Shown here piece after piece: positions 52,912 to 61,404 of a stretch of 64,000 nt of DNA. A program made the position numbers and the translations under genes. Under the pieces are notes generated by a model. It had not been told where the DNA came from. It ran no database searches and saw only the letters and a list, made by a program, of their open reading frames with translations. Each line of letters opens with the position of its first letter. Position 1 is the first letter of the stretch. Origin of the DNA: UBA1447 sp964627535 (GTDB taxonomy: Bacteria > Bacillota > Clostridia > Oscillospirales > Acutalibacteraceae); NCBI GenBank assembly GCA_964627535.1, contig CAZVJW010000012.1:1-64000 (forward strand). The letters run 5' to 3'.

Positions 52912-53457
52912 ATGGTCAATTTGCCACAAAGAAAGCGAAACAGATTAAAAGGTTATAAATACAATCAAAACGGGGCATATTTTATAACCATATGTGTCCA
53001 AAACAGAATAAATTTGTTGTGTAAAATTGTAGGTGACGGGTTTTCCGTCCCGAATAAAATCCAATTATATAAACGTGGCGAAATTGCGCAACAGTTCATT
53101 GTTGATTTGTCAGCAAAATATCCTAATGCAAAAGTTGAAAAATATGTCATCATGCCAAATCACGTACATATTCTATTATCAATTGATAACCAAATGAATG
53201 GCACGGGAAACATGACGGAAAACCCGTATCCTACGGTTGGTGCTATAATTGGGTGGTATAAATATCAAACGACCAAACAGATGAACAACCATATAGATAA
53301 CGAGATATTCAAAATATGGCAAAGATCGTTCCATGACCATATCATCAGGAATGACGAAGAGTATCAGGAGATTTGGGACTATATCGATACTAATCCGCAA
53401 CGATGGAAGGATGATTGTTTTTATCATAATGATATCGTTGAAACGGACGAATTATAA
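52912..53457 (+). CDS. REP-associated tyrosine transposase (Y1/HUH family)
   Basis: 181 residues. The HUH motif HVH is in IMPNHVHILL, and the catalytic tyrosine is likely that of EEYQEIWDYI in the last third. The opening KRNRLKGYKYNQNGAYFITICV is typical of RAYT (TnpA_REP) proteins, which nick REP hairpins. REP-like hairpins flank the gene and, unusually, two lie inside it: 53029-53052 (inverted, one mismatch to the upstream REP) and 53204-53234. They code for VGDGFSVP and NMTENPYPT. The 3' end is repeated three times downstream. Confidence 0.9.
   Translation: MVNLPQRKRNRLKGYKYNQNGAYFITICVQNRINLLCKIVGDGFSVPNKIQLYKRGEIAQQFIVDLSAKYPNAKVEKYVIMPNHVHILLSIDNQMNGTGNMTENPYPTVGAIIGWYKYQTTKQMNNHIDNEIFKIWQRSFHDHIIRNDEEYQEIWDYIDTNPQRWKDDCFYHNDIVETDEL
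53029..53052 (-). repeat. REP hairpin inside the RAYT coding sequence, copy 1
   Basis: The reverse complement matches 52825-52848 at 23 of 24 positions. It is read in frame through the stem. Confidence 0.75.
53204..53234 (+). repeat. REP hairpin inside the RAYT coding sequence, copy 2
   Basis: Matches 52818-52848 at 27 of 31 positions (CGGGAAAC..GACGGAAAACCCGT..CCTAC). Changes fall in the outer stem. Confidence 0.65.
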
Positions 53458-53655
53458 CGGGACGGATGACCCATCCCCTACAAATCAAAACAAACAAGAT
53501 GATTGTTTTTATCATAATGAGGACGAATTATAACGGGACGGATGACCCGTCCCCTACAAATCAAAACAAACGAGATGATTGTTTTTATCATAATGAGGAC
53601 GAATTATAGCGGGACGGAAGACCCGTCCCCTACAAATCAAAACAAATGAGGTGTT
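53410..53655 (+). repeat. 76-bp tandem repeat of RAYT 3' end plus REP hairpin
   Basis: The unit runs GATGATTGTTTTTATCATAA, GGACGAATTATAA, CGGGACGGATGACCCGTC, CCCTACAAATCAAAACAAA. Stop codons of the unit end at 53457, 53533 and 53609, exactly 76 bp apart. The first copy is the 3' end of the transposase gene; the last breaks off in the ribosome binding site of the next gene. Confidence 0.85.
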
Positions 53656-53658
53656 AAT

Positions 53659-55515
53659 TTGGCCATAACCGATAACCGCCCCCCTTTTTACGCCGGCGAC
53701 GAATTCGCCGACCTTTCGAAGCACGACGGCGACCTGCTCCATGCCGTCGGCGCTTCGAGTTACCAGGTGCTGCGCGCGAACCGCAGCCATCCTCAAGACG
53801 CGGAGGGCTGCGGCAACACCTATAACCACGCGCCGATGCTGACGTTTTGGCGGGGTAATTTTTATCTTGAATACCTGTCCAACCCCGTGAGCGAGCACAC
53901 GGGCGCCGGGCAGTCCTTTATTGTCAAATCAAAGGACGGGATGAACTGGGAAAAGCCGAAAACATCCTTCCCGGTTATTATTGTCCCTGCGGGTGAATAC
54001 GAATGCGCGGACGGCACGATAGTCGAGGTAGCAGAAGGGACTTTCGGCTTTATGCACCAGCGGATGGGCTTTTACCATACCAAAGACGACCGTCTGTTGG
54101 TCTGCGGTTTTTACGGGCATGCGCCCCACCACGATATCTGCCCCTGGCGGAACTTCGGCATCGGCCGGGTGGTGCGCGAAGTGTTTGAGGACGGCGCAAT
54201 GGGGCCTGTTTACTTCATCCGCTATCTTGATTATTCGGGCTGGACAGAAGAAAAGCTGCCTTTCCCTTTTTACAAGCGCGCCGAGGATAAAAGCTTTATC
54301 GCCGCATGCGAAGAACTTTTGGCGGATAAATTCGCAACCGAGCAATGGACAGAGGAGCACGGACCGGCGGACACGACCATCGGGCTGAAAATCCCGAAGG
54401 ACGACCAAGATGGCGGGACAGCGCCCAACACCCCCTTTGAATCCGCTTCGAGCTTCTGCTGGTACCATATTGACGACAATACGATTATTGCGCTGTGGAA
54501 GCAGGGCAAGGTTGGCAGGAGCGATGACGGCGGATTGAACTGGAACATCAAGTACGAACCGACCTTCGCGACCTCCGGCGCAAAATCCTGGGGGCAAAAG
54601 ACGGAGGACGGGAAGTTCGCCATTTGTTACGACAACAGCCTTTCCAGCGAGCACCGCTATCCGCTGGTGGTGGTGACCTCCGACGACGGCATTGAGTTTA
54701 ACAATATGGCATGCGTTTACGGCGAACTGCCGCCAAGGCGATACGAGGGTATATACAAGGATTTCGGCCCGCAGTATATCAGAGGTATTTGCGAGGGACA
54801 CAAGGAATACCCGAAAGGCGCGGTGTGGGTTTGCCACAGCATTAATAAAGAGGATATCGGCGTTTCCAGGATACCGTTGCCGATTAAAAGATATGTGGAT
54901 GAGCATGTTAACGACACCTTCGAGAACTGCGAGGGCAGGTACATTAGGGATTGGAACATTTACAGCACGAAGTGGTCGCCGGTTTCGTTAATCAACCTGA
55001 ATGGCGATAACTGCATGCGGATTGCGGACAAAGACCCGTGCGATTATGCGAGGGCGATGCGGATTTTTCCGAAGAGCGACGCGGCAAGCGTTTCGCTGGA
55101 AATAAAAGCTGACCGGTATGAAAAAGATCTTGAAATCGAGCTGGCAAATTCGACGAACATCCCCGTTTGCAGAGCGGTGCTCGGCGGCGGTTGGCTTAAG
55201 GTGCGGTACGGCTCGAACACGGAGAATTGTTTTAAGGTTAAACCGGATACGGTTTGGCATACGCTGGAAATTCAAGTTGACTGCAAGAACAACGTTTACA
55301 CCGTTTTGTGGGATGGCGTTCAGTCAAAATACGAAGCCGGCGGCAGACTCGTTAATAAAGCCAATGATGTTAAAAGGTTGATTTTACGCACCAAGCCGAG
55401 AAGATACCTGCCAAATTATGAGATTTACCCCGAGACGCCCGATATGGGGCACGTGGATGAGCCGGAGGAAGAGCGGGTTTATTTTGTGAGGAATGTTCAA
55501 ACACGCGCGTTTTAA
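53659..55515 (+). CDS. sialidase-fold (BNR-type beta-propeller) protein
   Basis: 618 residues from a TTG at 53659, preceded by TGAGGTG. No signal peptide is visible. Segments such as VGRSDDGGLNWNIKY and VVVTSDDGIEFNN are Asp-box-like turns of a sialidase-type propeller, and YNHAPMLTFWRGNFYLEYLSNP is a blade start seen in exo-sialidase-related proteins. About 470-600 is a jelly-roll-like beta domain (LKVRYGS...WHTLEIQVDCK). It could act on intracellular sugar oligomers, but catalytic residues cannot be assigned. The DNA is GC-richer than the repeats next to it. Confidence 0.6.
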   Translation: MAITDNRPPFYAGDEFADLSKHDGDLLHAVGASSYQVLRANRSHPQDAEGCGNTYNHAPMLTFWRGNFYLEYLSNPVSEHTGAGQSFIVKSKDGMNWEKPKTSFPVIIVPAGEYECADGTIVEVAEGTFGFMHQRMGFYHTKDDRLLVCGFYGHAPHHDICPWRNFGIGRVVREVFEDGAMGPVYFIRYLDYSGWTEEKLPFPFYKRAEDKSFIAACEELLADKFATEQWTEEHGPADTTIGLKIPKDDQDGGTAPNTPFESASSFCWYHIDDNTIIALWKQGKVGRSDDGGLNWNIKYEPTFATSGAKSWGQKTEDGKFAICYDNSLSSEHRYPLVVVTSDDGIEFNNMACVYGELPPRRYEGIYKDFGPQYIRGICEGHKEYPKGAVWVCHSINKEDIGVSRIPLPIKRYVDEHVNDTFENCEGRYIRDWNIYSTKWSPVSLINLNGDNCMRIADKDPCDYARAMRIFPKSDAASVSLEIKADRYEKDLEIELANSTNIPVCRAVLGGGWLKVRYGSNTENCFKVKPDTVWHTLEIQVDCKNNVYTVLWDGVQSKYEAGGRLVNKANDVKRLILRTKPRRYLPNYEIYPETPDMGHVDEPEEERVYFVRNVQTRAF

Positions 55516-55563
55516 CGGTCAGCGAATTTTAAATTCCCTGCCCGAAAGATGATGGAAGATTCA

Positions 55564-55604
55564 AAAAAACAGGACGGAACAGGAATATTCCGCCCTGTTT
55601 TTTT
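55564..55604 (+). terminator. terminator after the sialidase-fold gene
   Basis: AAAAACAGG-ACGGAA pairs with TTCCG-CCCTGTTTTT, followed by T7. Confidence 0.85.
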
Positions 55605-55742
55605 GAATTATATGTCAAAATACACAATGAATAATTTTTCTGTTTTTTATGTATTTTTTGTAACATATTTATAAAAAGACCAACTTTTACGCACTATTTT
55701 TAAAAATAAACAGCATTTTGACAATTTTTCTCTCCGAATTAC

Positions 55743-55771
55743 TTGCAATAAAGGGAATAACTGTGTAATAT
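55743..55771 (+). promoter_or_regulatory. promoter of the regulator-ftsEX operon
   Basis: TTGCAA, 17 bp, TAATAT, 71 bp before the ATG at 55842. The stretch from 55605 to here is AT-rich and otherwise featureless. Confidence 0.6.
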
Positions 55772-55841
55772 GTATATGTTAAGGTGGTCAAATTGTATAA
55801 ATGCTCAATTGCGAATAAACTTTTGGTTAGGAGTAGTGTTT

Positions 55842-56924
55842 ATGTCAAACAGGCTTTTTCAAGGTGTTATTCACCAGATGAGGGACGCAATAGGAAAAAC
55901 CATAGGGGTTATTGATGACACCGGCAGCATTATTTCCTGCAGCGAACTTGGTAAAATAGGCGAAGTTGTAGCCTCTGCGGCAGATATTTTTGCGCAGAGC
56001 GATTATTTTTACGCGGACGGTTTCACTTACCGTACTTTCGGTTCGCAAATCCATTCCGAATATGCCGTATTTGTTGAAGGCACCGATGAGCAAAGCGCAA
56101 AATATGTCGATTTCAGCTGTGTCGCGCTCAGCAACATTAAGCAGCTTTATGACGAAAAGTTTGACAGAGGCAATTTCATCAAAAACGTCATTCTTGACAA
56201 TATCCTGCCGGGCGACATCTACATTAAAGCCAGAGAACTGCGTTTTAACAATGAAGTCTCGAGGGTAATTTTGCTTATCAGAATTGCCGAGCACAACGAC
56301 GCATCGGTATTCGATGTAATCCAAAACCTTTTCCCCGACAAAACCAAAGATTTCGTTGTTAATGTGAACGAAACCGATATTGCCCTTGTCAAAGAAGTCC
56401 GCTCCAATATCGAAACGAAGGATTTGGAAAAACTTGCCCGTTCCATTTCCGATTCGCTCACGAACGAGCTTTACACGCATTCGCTTATCGGCATCGGCAC
56501 AATGGTAACGGGTGTGAAGGACCTTGCGCATTCCTTTAAGGAGGCGCAGGTTGCCCTTGAGGTCGGCAAAGTTTTTGACACGGAAAAAACAATCATCAGC
56601 TACGATAATTTAGGCATTGCCCGCCTTATATATCAGCTGCCCACCACACTTTGCGGTATGTTTTTAAGAGAAGTTTTCAAACGGGGTTCTATTGACAGCC
56701 TTGACGCAGAAACACTGTTTACCATCCAGCGCTTTTTTGAAAACAACCTCAATGTTTCCGAAACATCCCGCAAGCTTTTTGTTCACCGGAACACTCTTGT
56801 CTACAGGCTCGAAAAAATTAAAAAACTTACCGGCCTGGATTTGCGTGAATTTGACGACGCCATCGTTTTCAAGGTTGCGCTTATGGTAAAGAAATATCTT
56901 GACGCCAAACCGGTAAGATTCTAA
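55842..56924 (+). CDS. PucR/CdaR-type transcriptional regulator
   Basis: 360 residues from the ATG at 55842, with TTAGGAG upstream. The N-terminal and central parts look like a ligand-sensing and a GGDEF-like domain of this group. The last 60 residues form the PucR C-terminal helix-turn-helix: TIQRFFENNLNVSETSRKLF followed by VHRNTLVYRLEKIKKLTGLD. The effector is unknown. It precedes ftsE by 13 bp and is likely co-transcribed with it, so control of ftsEX expression is possible; that is an inference. Confidence 0.85.
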   Translation: MSNRLFQGVIHQMRDAIGKTIGVIDDTGSIISCSELGKIGEVVASAADIFAQSDYFYADGFTYRTFGSQIHSEYAVFVEGTDEQSAKYVDFSCVALSNIKQLYDEKFDRGNFIKNVILDNILPGDIYIKARELRFNNEVSRVILLIRIAEHNDASVFDVIQNLFPDKTKDFVVNVNETDIALVKEVRSNIETKDLEKLARSISDSLTNELYTHSLIGIGTMVTGVKDLAHSFKEAQVALEVGKVFDTEKTIISYDNLGIARLIYQLPTTLCGMFLREVFKRGSIDSLDAETLFTIQRFFENNLNVSETSRKLFVHRNTLVYRLEKIKKLTGLDLREFDDAIVFKVALMVKKYLDAKPVRF

Positions 56925-56937
56925 GGAAGAATCTCGC

Positions 56938-57756
56938 ATGATTGAATTTAAAAACGTATCCAAAACATATGCAAACGGCACAATTGCACTCAAGGATGTA
57001 AATATCCATATTGAGCCCGGGGAGTTTGTTTTTGTTGTCGGCGCTTCCGGCGCGGGAAAAAGCACATTTCTTAAGCTGATCATAAGAGAAGAAGTTCCCA
57101 CGCAAGGCACCATTCGAATAAAAAAGTTTTTGCTGAATGATTTATCCCGCAGCGAAATACCCTATTTCAGGCGCCGTTTAGGTATTGTATTTCAAGATTT
57201 TCGTTTGATTCACAATATGAATGTATATGATAATATTGCCTTTGCGATGCGGGTTATCGGCGCGAGAGAAAAAGATATCCGTAAACGGGTGCCGTATGTT
57301 ATCAGCCTTGTGGGGCTTTCATCAAAAGCGCGCTGTATGCCGCTGGAACTTTCCGGCGGCGAACAACAACGCGTTGCTTTGGCGCGCGCGCTAACCAATA
57401 ACGCGGATATTATTATAGCCGACGAACCGACAGGCAACGTGGACCCTCAAATGTCCTTTGAGATTGTTTCGCTGCTTTCAAGGCTTAATGAAGCGGGCAC
57501 TACCGTTATTATGGTCACACACGAACATGACCTTGTCCGCCGGTTTGACAAACGCGTCATCATTCTTGAAAACGGCAGCGTGGTTTCCGACGGCGCGCCT
57601 TTAAGAGGCAAAGCTTCCGATTCCTCTAAAGGGCATCTTGACACACTGCCCAAAGATATTACACATCGATACAGCACGCATAAAAGAGAAACTCAAATCA
57701 CCGACCATCCGGTTATTAAAACGGAAAGCGAACCGAAGGCAGGTGAAAACAAATGA
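56938..57756 (+). CDS. ftsE: cell-division ABC ATPase FtsE
   Basis: 272 residues. The ATPase has GASGAGKST (Walker A), LSGGEQQRVALARAL (signature) and IIIADEPTGNVDP (Walker B and D loop). Characteristic for FtsE is the early MIEFKNVSKTYANGT start. The family is usually about 220-230 residues; here about 40 more, charged and disordered, follow (KDITHRYSTHKRETQ...). FtsE powers FtsX to activate peptidoglycan hydrolases. Its stop overlaps the ftsX start (ATGA). Confidence 0.95.
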   Translation: MIEFKNVSKTYANGTIALKDVNIHIEPGEFVFVVGASGAGKSTFLKLIIREEVPTQGTIRIKKFLLNDLSRSEIPYFRRRLGIVFQDFRLIHNMNVYDNIAFAMRVIGAREKDIRKRVPYVISLVGLSSKARCMPLELSGGEQQRVALARALTNNADIIIADEPTGNVDPQMSFEIVSLLSRLNEAGTTVIMVTHEHDLVRRFDKRVIILENGSVVSDGAPLRGKASDSSKGHLDTLPKDITHRYSTHKRETQITDHPVIKTESEPKAGENK

Positions 57757-58676
57757 AAAACGGAAGTATGGGGTATTTATCAAAAGAAGGCTTCCGCAAC
57801 ATCTATGTTAACAGGTTAATGAGCCTGGCCTCCGTTTCCGTTTTATTCAGTTGCCTGGTGATGATCGGCACCGCATTTTTATTGTTTGTAAATGTTACAT
57901 CCATGGTTGGCAACATTGAAGATAAAAACATTATAACCGTTTATTATCCCGACGGTACGGAGGGTTACGAAAACGATGAGTTCGGCGTGCAGATTGCCGC
58001 GTTGGACAACGTAAAATTTTGTGAATTCGTACCAAACGAGGTGGCGTTTCAAGAACAGCTTGATAATTCGGATCCCGTTTTGTCCGCTTATTTAGTCGGC
58101 GGCGAAAAGATTTTCCCGGATGCTTACAAGGTAACCGTTGAAGACATGTCACAGTATGCCGAAACGGTTGGGCAGCTTAAACTTTTAAATCCGAACGGCA
58201 CAGTACGCGGAAGCACTGACCTTGCTTCAAAGCTTGACAGCGTTCGCAGTACGGTTACCTATATCAGCATCGGTTTCATCGCCATACTGCTTATCGTTTC
58301 GCTTTTCATTATTTCAAACACAATCAGAATCACCATGTTCAACCGCAGGCTTGAAATAAACATCATGCGCAGTGTCGGCGCGACACGCTGGTTTATCCGC
58401 TGGCCTTTTATGCTTGAAGGCATGATTCTCGGCGCGTTTTCCGGCATATTGGCATTTTTCGCGGTTTGGGGCATATATAAATTTGCTGTCAGCTCTTTGA
58501 TTGACCTGTTTACCGGCATGGGCGGAAACGGTGTTTTGCCATTCAGCCGCTATGCCGCTTACATTCTGCTGAGTTTCATCCTGCTTGGTGTATTTACCGG
58601 TGCTTTCGGGAGTACATTCTCCATTTCTAAGTACCTCAAAGAACAGGAGTATGCGAAAAATGAAGAAACTATTTAA
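57753..58676 (+). CDS. ftsX: cell-division permease-like protein FtsX
   Basis: 307 residues with four membrane helices: one near 24-48, three after residue 165. Between the first two is the extracellular loop of about 115 residues that contacts the hydrolase activator. The conserved end of the family appears as RRLEINIMRSVGATRWFIRWPFMLEG. It overlaps ftsE by four bases and the next gene by 17, so the three are translated together. Confidence 0.95.
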   Translation: MKNGSMGYLSKEGFRNIYVNRLMSLASVSVLFSCLVMIGTAFLLFVNVTSMVGNIEDKNIITVYYPDGTEGYENDEFGVQIAALDNVKFCEFVPNEVAFQEQLDNSDPVLSAYLVGGEKIFPDAYKVTVEDMSQYAETVGQLKLLNPNGTVRGSTDLASKLDSVRSTVTYISIGFIAILLIVSLFIISNTIRITMFNRRLEINIMRSVGATRWFIRWPFMLEGMILGAFSGILAFFAVWGIYKFAVSSLIDLFTGMGGNGVLPFSRYAAYILLSFILLGVFTGAFGSTFSISKYLKEQEYAKNEETI

Positions 58677-60042
58677 CTTCAATTTGAAACGCATTATTTC
58701 TTTGATACTTTGCCTCGCCCTGCTTTTTTTAACCGGCGCCATACCGGAGACCTTTGCAACCGAAATAGAAGATTATCAAAGCCAGATTGACCAGTATGAG
58801 CAAAAGATAGCGGATTGTGAAGCGGCACTTCAGAACCTTTCCGAAGACAAAGGCGAGCAAGAAGCTATCCTCAAAAACTTAAACGCGGAAATCAACGCAA
58901 TAGAAGATCAAATTGATGTTATCAACTCAAAAATAGCGCTGCTGGATAAAGAAATCAGCAAATTAAACGTAAAAATCAACACGCTTGACAGTGAAATAAC
59001 CGCATTGGAAACACAAATAACCGATGCCGATACACAAATAACCGCAAAACAAAAAACTATAGCCGACACCACAAGTTATATACTTGAACGCCTGAAAGCA
59101 AACTATATTGCCGGCAACCCTTCAACAATCGAAATACTGCTGAGTTCCTCTGACCTGTCGGTTTTTAACAACCGGCTGGAGCTGCTCAAGCAGGTATCCG
59201 ACAATGACAAACGCTTGATTGACAGTTTAACAACAGAAGTGAACGAGCTTAATATATTATCTGCCAAACTCACCGGCGATAAACTTACGCTGGACGGTAA
59301 AATAGCAGAAGCTTCCGCAAGCCGTGACGCGGTTGTCAAAAACCAAAACGACACCAAGGACAGTAAAGCGGTCCTTGTCGGAAAGCAGAAAACACTCGAT
59401 ACCAAATATGACGATGTGAAGAGGATTATTGCCAAGCTGGATAAAAGCAGCGCGGCATATAAAGCTCAAATTGCCGAATACGAACGACAGGAAGAAATAG
59501 CCAGCAAAAAAATCCAGGAATTAATCGCAGCGCAAGGTTCAAAAACCGGCGATACCGCCGACCCTCAAAATGACGGCAAAATGAGATGGCCGATGAAATC
59601 CAAAGACTGTTACCTGTCGGCACCCTACGGGCACTACTTCGGTTCTTCGGAAAAGCATTACGGTATTGATATTTGCGTTCACGGGGGCACTTTAGGCCAG
59701 GAAATTGTTGCCGCACAGGGCGGAGAAATTTTTGTTGCAGCCTCTCACAGAAGCTACGGAAATTATATTATCATTGACCACGGCAGCGGGTTATTCACGC
59801 TCTACGCCCACTGCCAGAAGTTGTTTGTCAGCGCCGGCGAAACCGTAAGCAAAGGCCAGAAAATCGCTTTGGCAGGCTCCACGGGCAATTCTACCGGGCC
59901 GCACCTTCACTTTGAGGTTCGAGTTAACAACGGCGCAAATGACGACAGGGTGAACCCGTTCAATTATTATGACGAAAGCATTATATCGAACGTCAGTAAA
60001 CTGAAAAGCGCGGCATCCCAAATCGATGTCGTTTTTGCATAA
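58660..60042 (+). CDS. EnvC-like coiled-coil M23 hydrolase
   Basis: 460 residues from the ATG at 58660, with AGGAG ten bases upstream; a closer ATG at 58651 is too near that site. A signal peptide (to about 35) is followed by a long coiled coil (about 35-285) and an M23 domain from about 310: HYGIDICVHGG with the first zinc ligands and GPHLHFEV with the last. As all ligands seem present it may be an active endopeptidase, like PcsB/CwlO-type partners of FtsEX in Firmicutes, rather than a degenerate EnvC. The order ftsE-ftsX-hydrolase supports a direct partnership. Confidence 0.93.
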   Translation: MKKLFNFNLKRIISLILCLALLFLTGAIPETFATEIEDYQSQIDQYEQKIADCEAALQNLSEDKGEQEAILKNLNAEINAIEDQIDVINSKIALLDKEISKLNVKINTLDSEITALETQITDADTQITAKQKTIADTTSYILERLKANYIAGNPSTIEILLSSSDLSVFNNRLELLKQVSDNDKRLIDSLTTEVNELNILSAKLTGDKLTLDGKIAEASASRDAVVKNQNDTKDSKAVLVGKQKTLDTKYDDVKRIIAKLDKSSAAYKAQIAEYERQEEIASKKIQELIAAQGSKTGDTADPQNDGKMRWPMKSKDCYLSAPYGHYFGSSEKHYGIDICVHGGTLGQEIVAAQGGEIFVAASHRSYGNYIIIDHGSGLFTLYAHCQKLFVSAGETVSKGQKIALAGSTGNSTGPHLHFEVRVNNGANDDRVNPFNYYDESIISNVSKLKSAASQIDVVFA

Positions 60043-60062
60043 AGCCCGCATAAAACCGCATC

Positions 60063-60146
60063 ATACTATTCTGCATTAAAATGGCGAATAGTATGAATCA
60101 AAGCTTTTACTTGATTTTTTAAGTTTTTTTAATCGCGAATCAGTAT
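60063..60146 (+). repeat. MITE-like dispersed repeat, short copy D
   Basis: Matches the right-hand 85 bp of copy A, with a perfect inner stem ATACTATTC/GAATAGTAT. The right end is mutated (ATCAGTAT). The left end is missing or deleted. Confidence 0.65.
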
Positions 60147-60196
60147 TACATGATATTCATCAGGCGAAAGCCAACAGGAGAGGGACGATAAAGGCT

Positions 60197-61402
60197 ATGA
60201 ACAGAAGAATATCTCTCGGACTTGCGATTTCGTTGATCATCATCACCGCGACGGCAAGTTTTGCAATTACAATGACCTTTTCGCAAAATATATATAACAG
60301 ACTGCTCCCCGCTTTGGAAGACAGAGCCGGTCTTAAAAAAGAAGTTGACGAACTTGACGCGCTCCGTAAGGATTTTTACGGCGAAATTGATCAAAACAAC
60401 CTCACCGCGGAACTTGCGGAAGGTTACATAAAAGGGTTGAACGACCCGTACAGTTACTTTATGACCTCCAAAGAATACGCCGAATATTCCGACAAACTTG
60501 AAGGTAAAATCCACGGTATCGGTATAATCCCTTCGCTTGATACTCAAACCGGTTTTATTTACCTTGCGGATGTATCCCCCGGGTCTTCGGCAGCAGCCGA
60601 AGGTTTGCAAAAGGGCGATGAAATTATCAATATTGCCGGCGAAGCGGTAACCGCGGAAAACTATGCGGCTATGACAGAAAAGCTTGAAGGGATGAGCTTA
60701 AAAACCGTTACCCTGACCTACAGGCGGGACGGTGCGGATAAAACCATCAATGTCATGATTGGTTATGAAGCGCAAAGTATCTCTTTCGAAACCGTTAACG
60801 ATGTCGGTTACATTAAGATTAACAATTTTTATAAAAACGCGGCATCTCAACTTGAAAACGCCATTGACAAACTTAAAAGCGATAATGTTTCAAGCATTAT
60901 TTTTGATGTTCGAAACACCGGCGAGGGCAGCATTGAATACGCGGCAAAGGCTATAGATATTATCGTCCCGCTTGCCACGGAAGGAAACGAGGCAATTGCG
61001 ACGGCAAAAGATAAAGACGGCAATATTGTCGAAAACTTTACATCCGACGCAAAGGATATCACCTTGCCAATGGCGGTTTTAATCAACGCGAAAACCTCCG
61101 GCTGCGCCGAGCTTTTTGCCTGTGATTTGCATGATTTTAACAAGGCGATGCTTATTGGCGATAAAACCGCAGGAAACGACACCATGCAAAAACTCTTCCG
61201 CCTTAACGATGGCAGCGCTGTTATAATGACAGTAGCAAAAGTTTACCCCTACATCACCGAAACATATGACAGCGGCGTTTCGCCGGACACCGGTTATGCC
61301 GTTTCGCTCACCGCCGAACAGACTATGAATTTTGACCGGCTGATGAAAGAAGACGACACTCAATTTCAAAAAGCATTTGTATTTCTTACGGAAGGAACGT
61401 AA
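60197..61402 (+). CDS. S41-family (CtpA/PDZ) protein, probably inactive
   Basis: 401 residues with an N-terminal membrane anchor, a PDZ domain (about 100-190: GIGIIPSL...GDEIINIAGEAV) and the S41 tail domain. Family peptidases have SASASE with the catalytic serine at its third position and a lysine 25 residues later in FGKG. Here the aligned segments are TSGCAE (300-305) and TAGNDT (325-330), which puts glycine (G302) and asparagine (N327) at the two catalytic positions. It may therefore be a scaffold or regulator. It follows the FtsEX-hydrolase genes and ends two bases before the GT2 gene. Confidence 0.85.
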   Translation: MNRRISLGLAISLIIITATASFAITMTFSQNIYNRLLPALEDRAGLKKEVDELDALRKDFYGEIDQNNLTAELAEGYIKGLNDPYSYFMTSKEYAEYSDKLEGKIHGIGIIPSLDTQTGFIYLADVSPGSSAAAEGLQKGDEIINIAGEAVTAENYAAMTEKLEGMSLKTVTLTYRRDGADKTINVMIGYEAQSISFETVNDVGYIKINNFYKNAASQLENAIDKLKSDNVSSIIFDVRNTGEGSIEYAAKAIDIIVPLATEGNEAIATAKDKDGNIVENFTSDAKDITLPMAVLINAKTSGCAELFACDLHDFNKAMLIGDKTAGNDTMQKLFRLNDGSAVIMTVAKVYPYITETYDSGVSPDTGYAVSLTAEQTMNFDRLMKEDDTQFQKAFVFLTEGT

Positions 61403-61404
61403 AA

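Noticed and set aside
53410..53655. Regular direct repeats that might suggest a CRISPR array.
   Set aside because: Units are contiguous 76-bp duplications of the transposase 3' end with no unique spacers and no cas genes.
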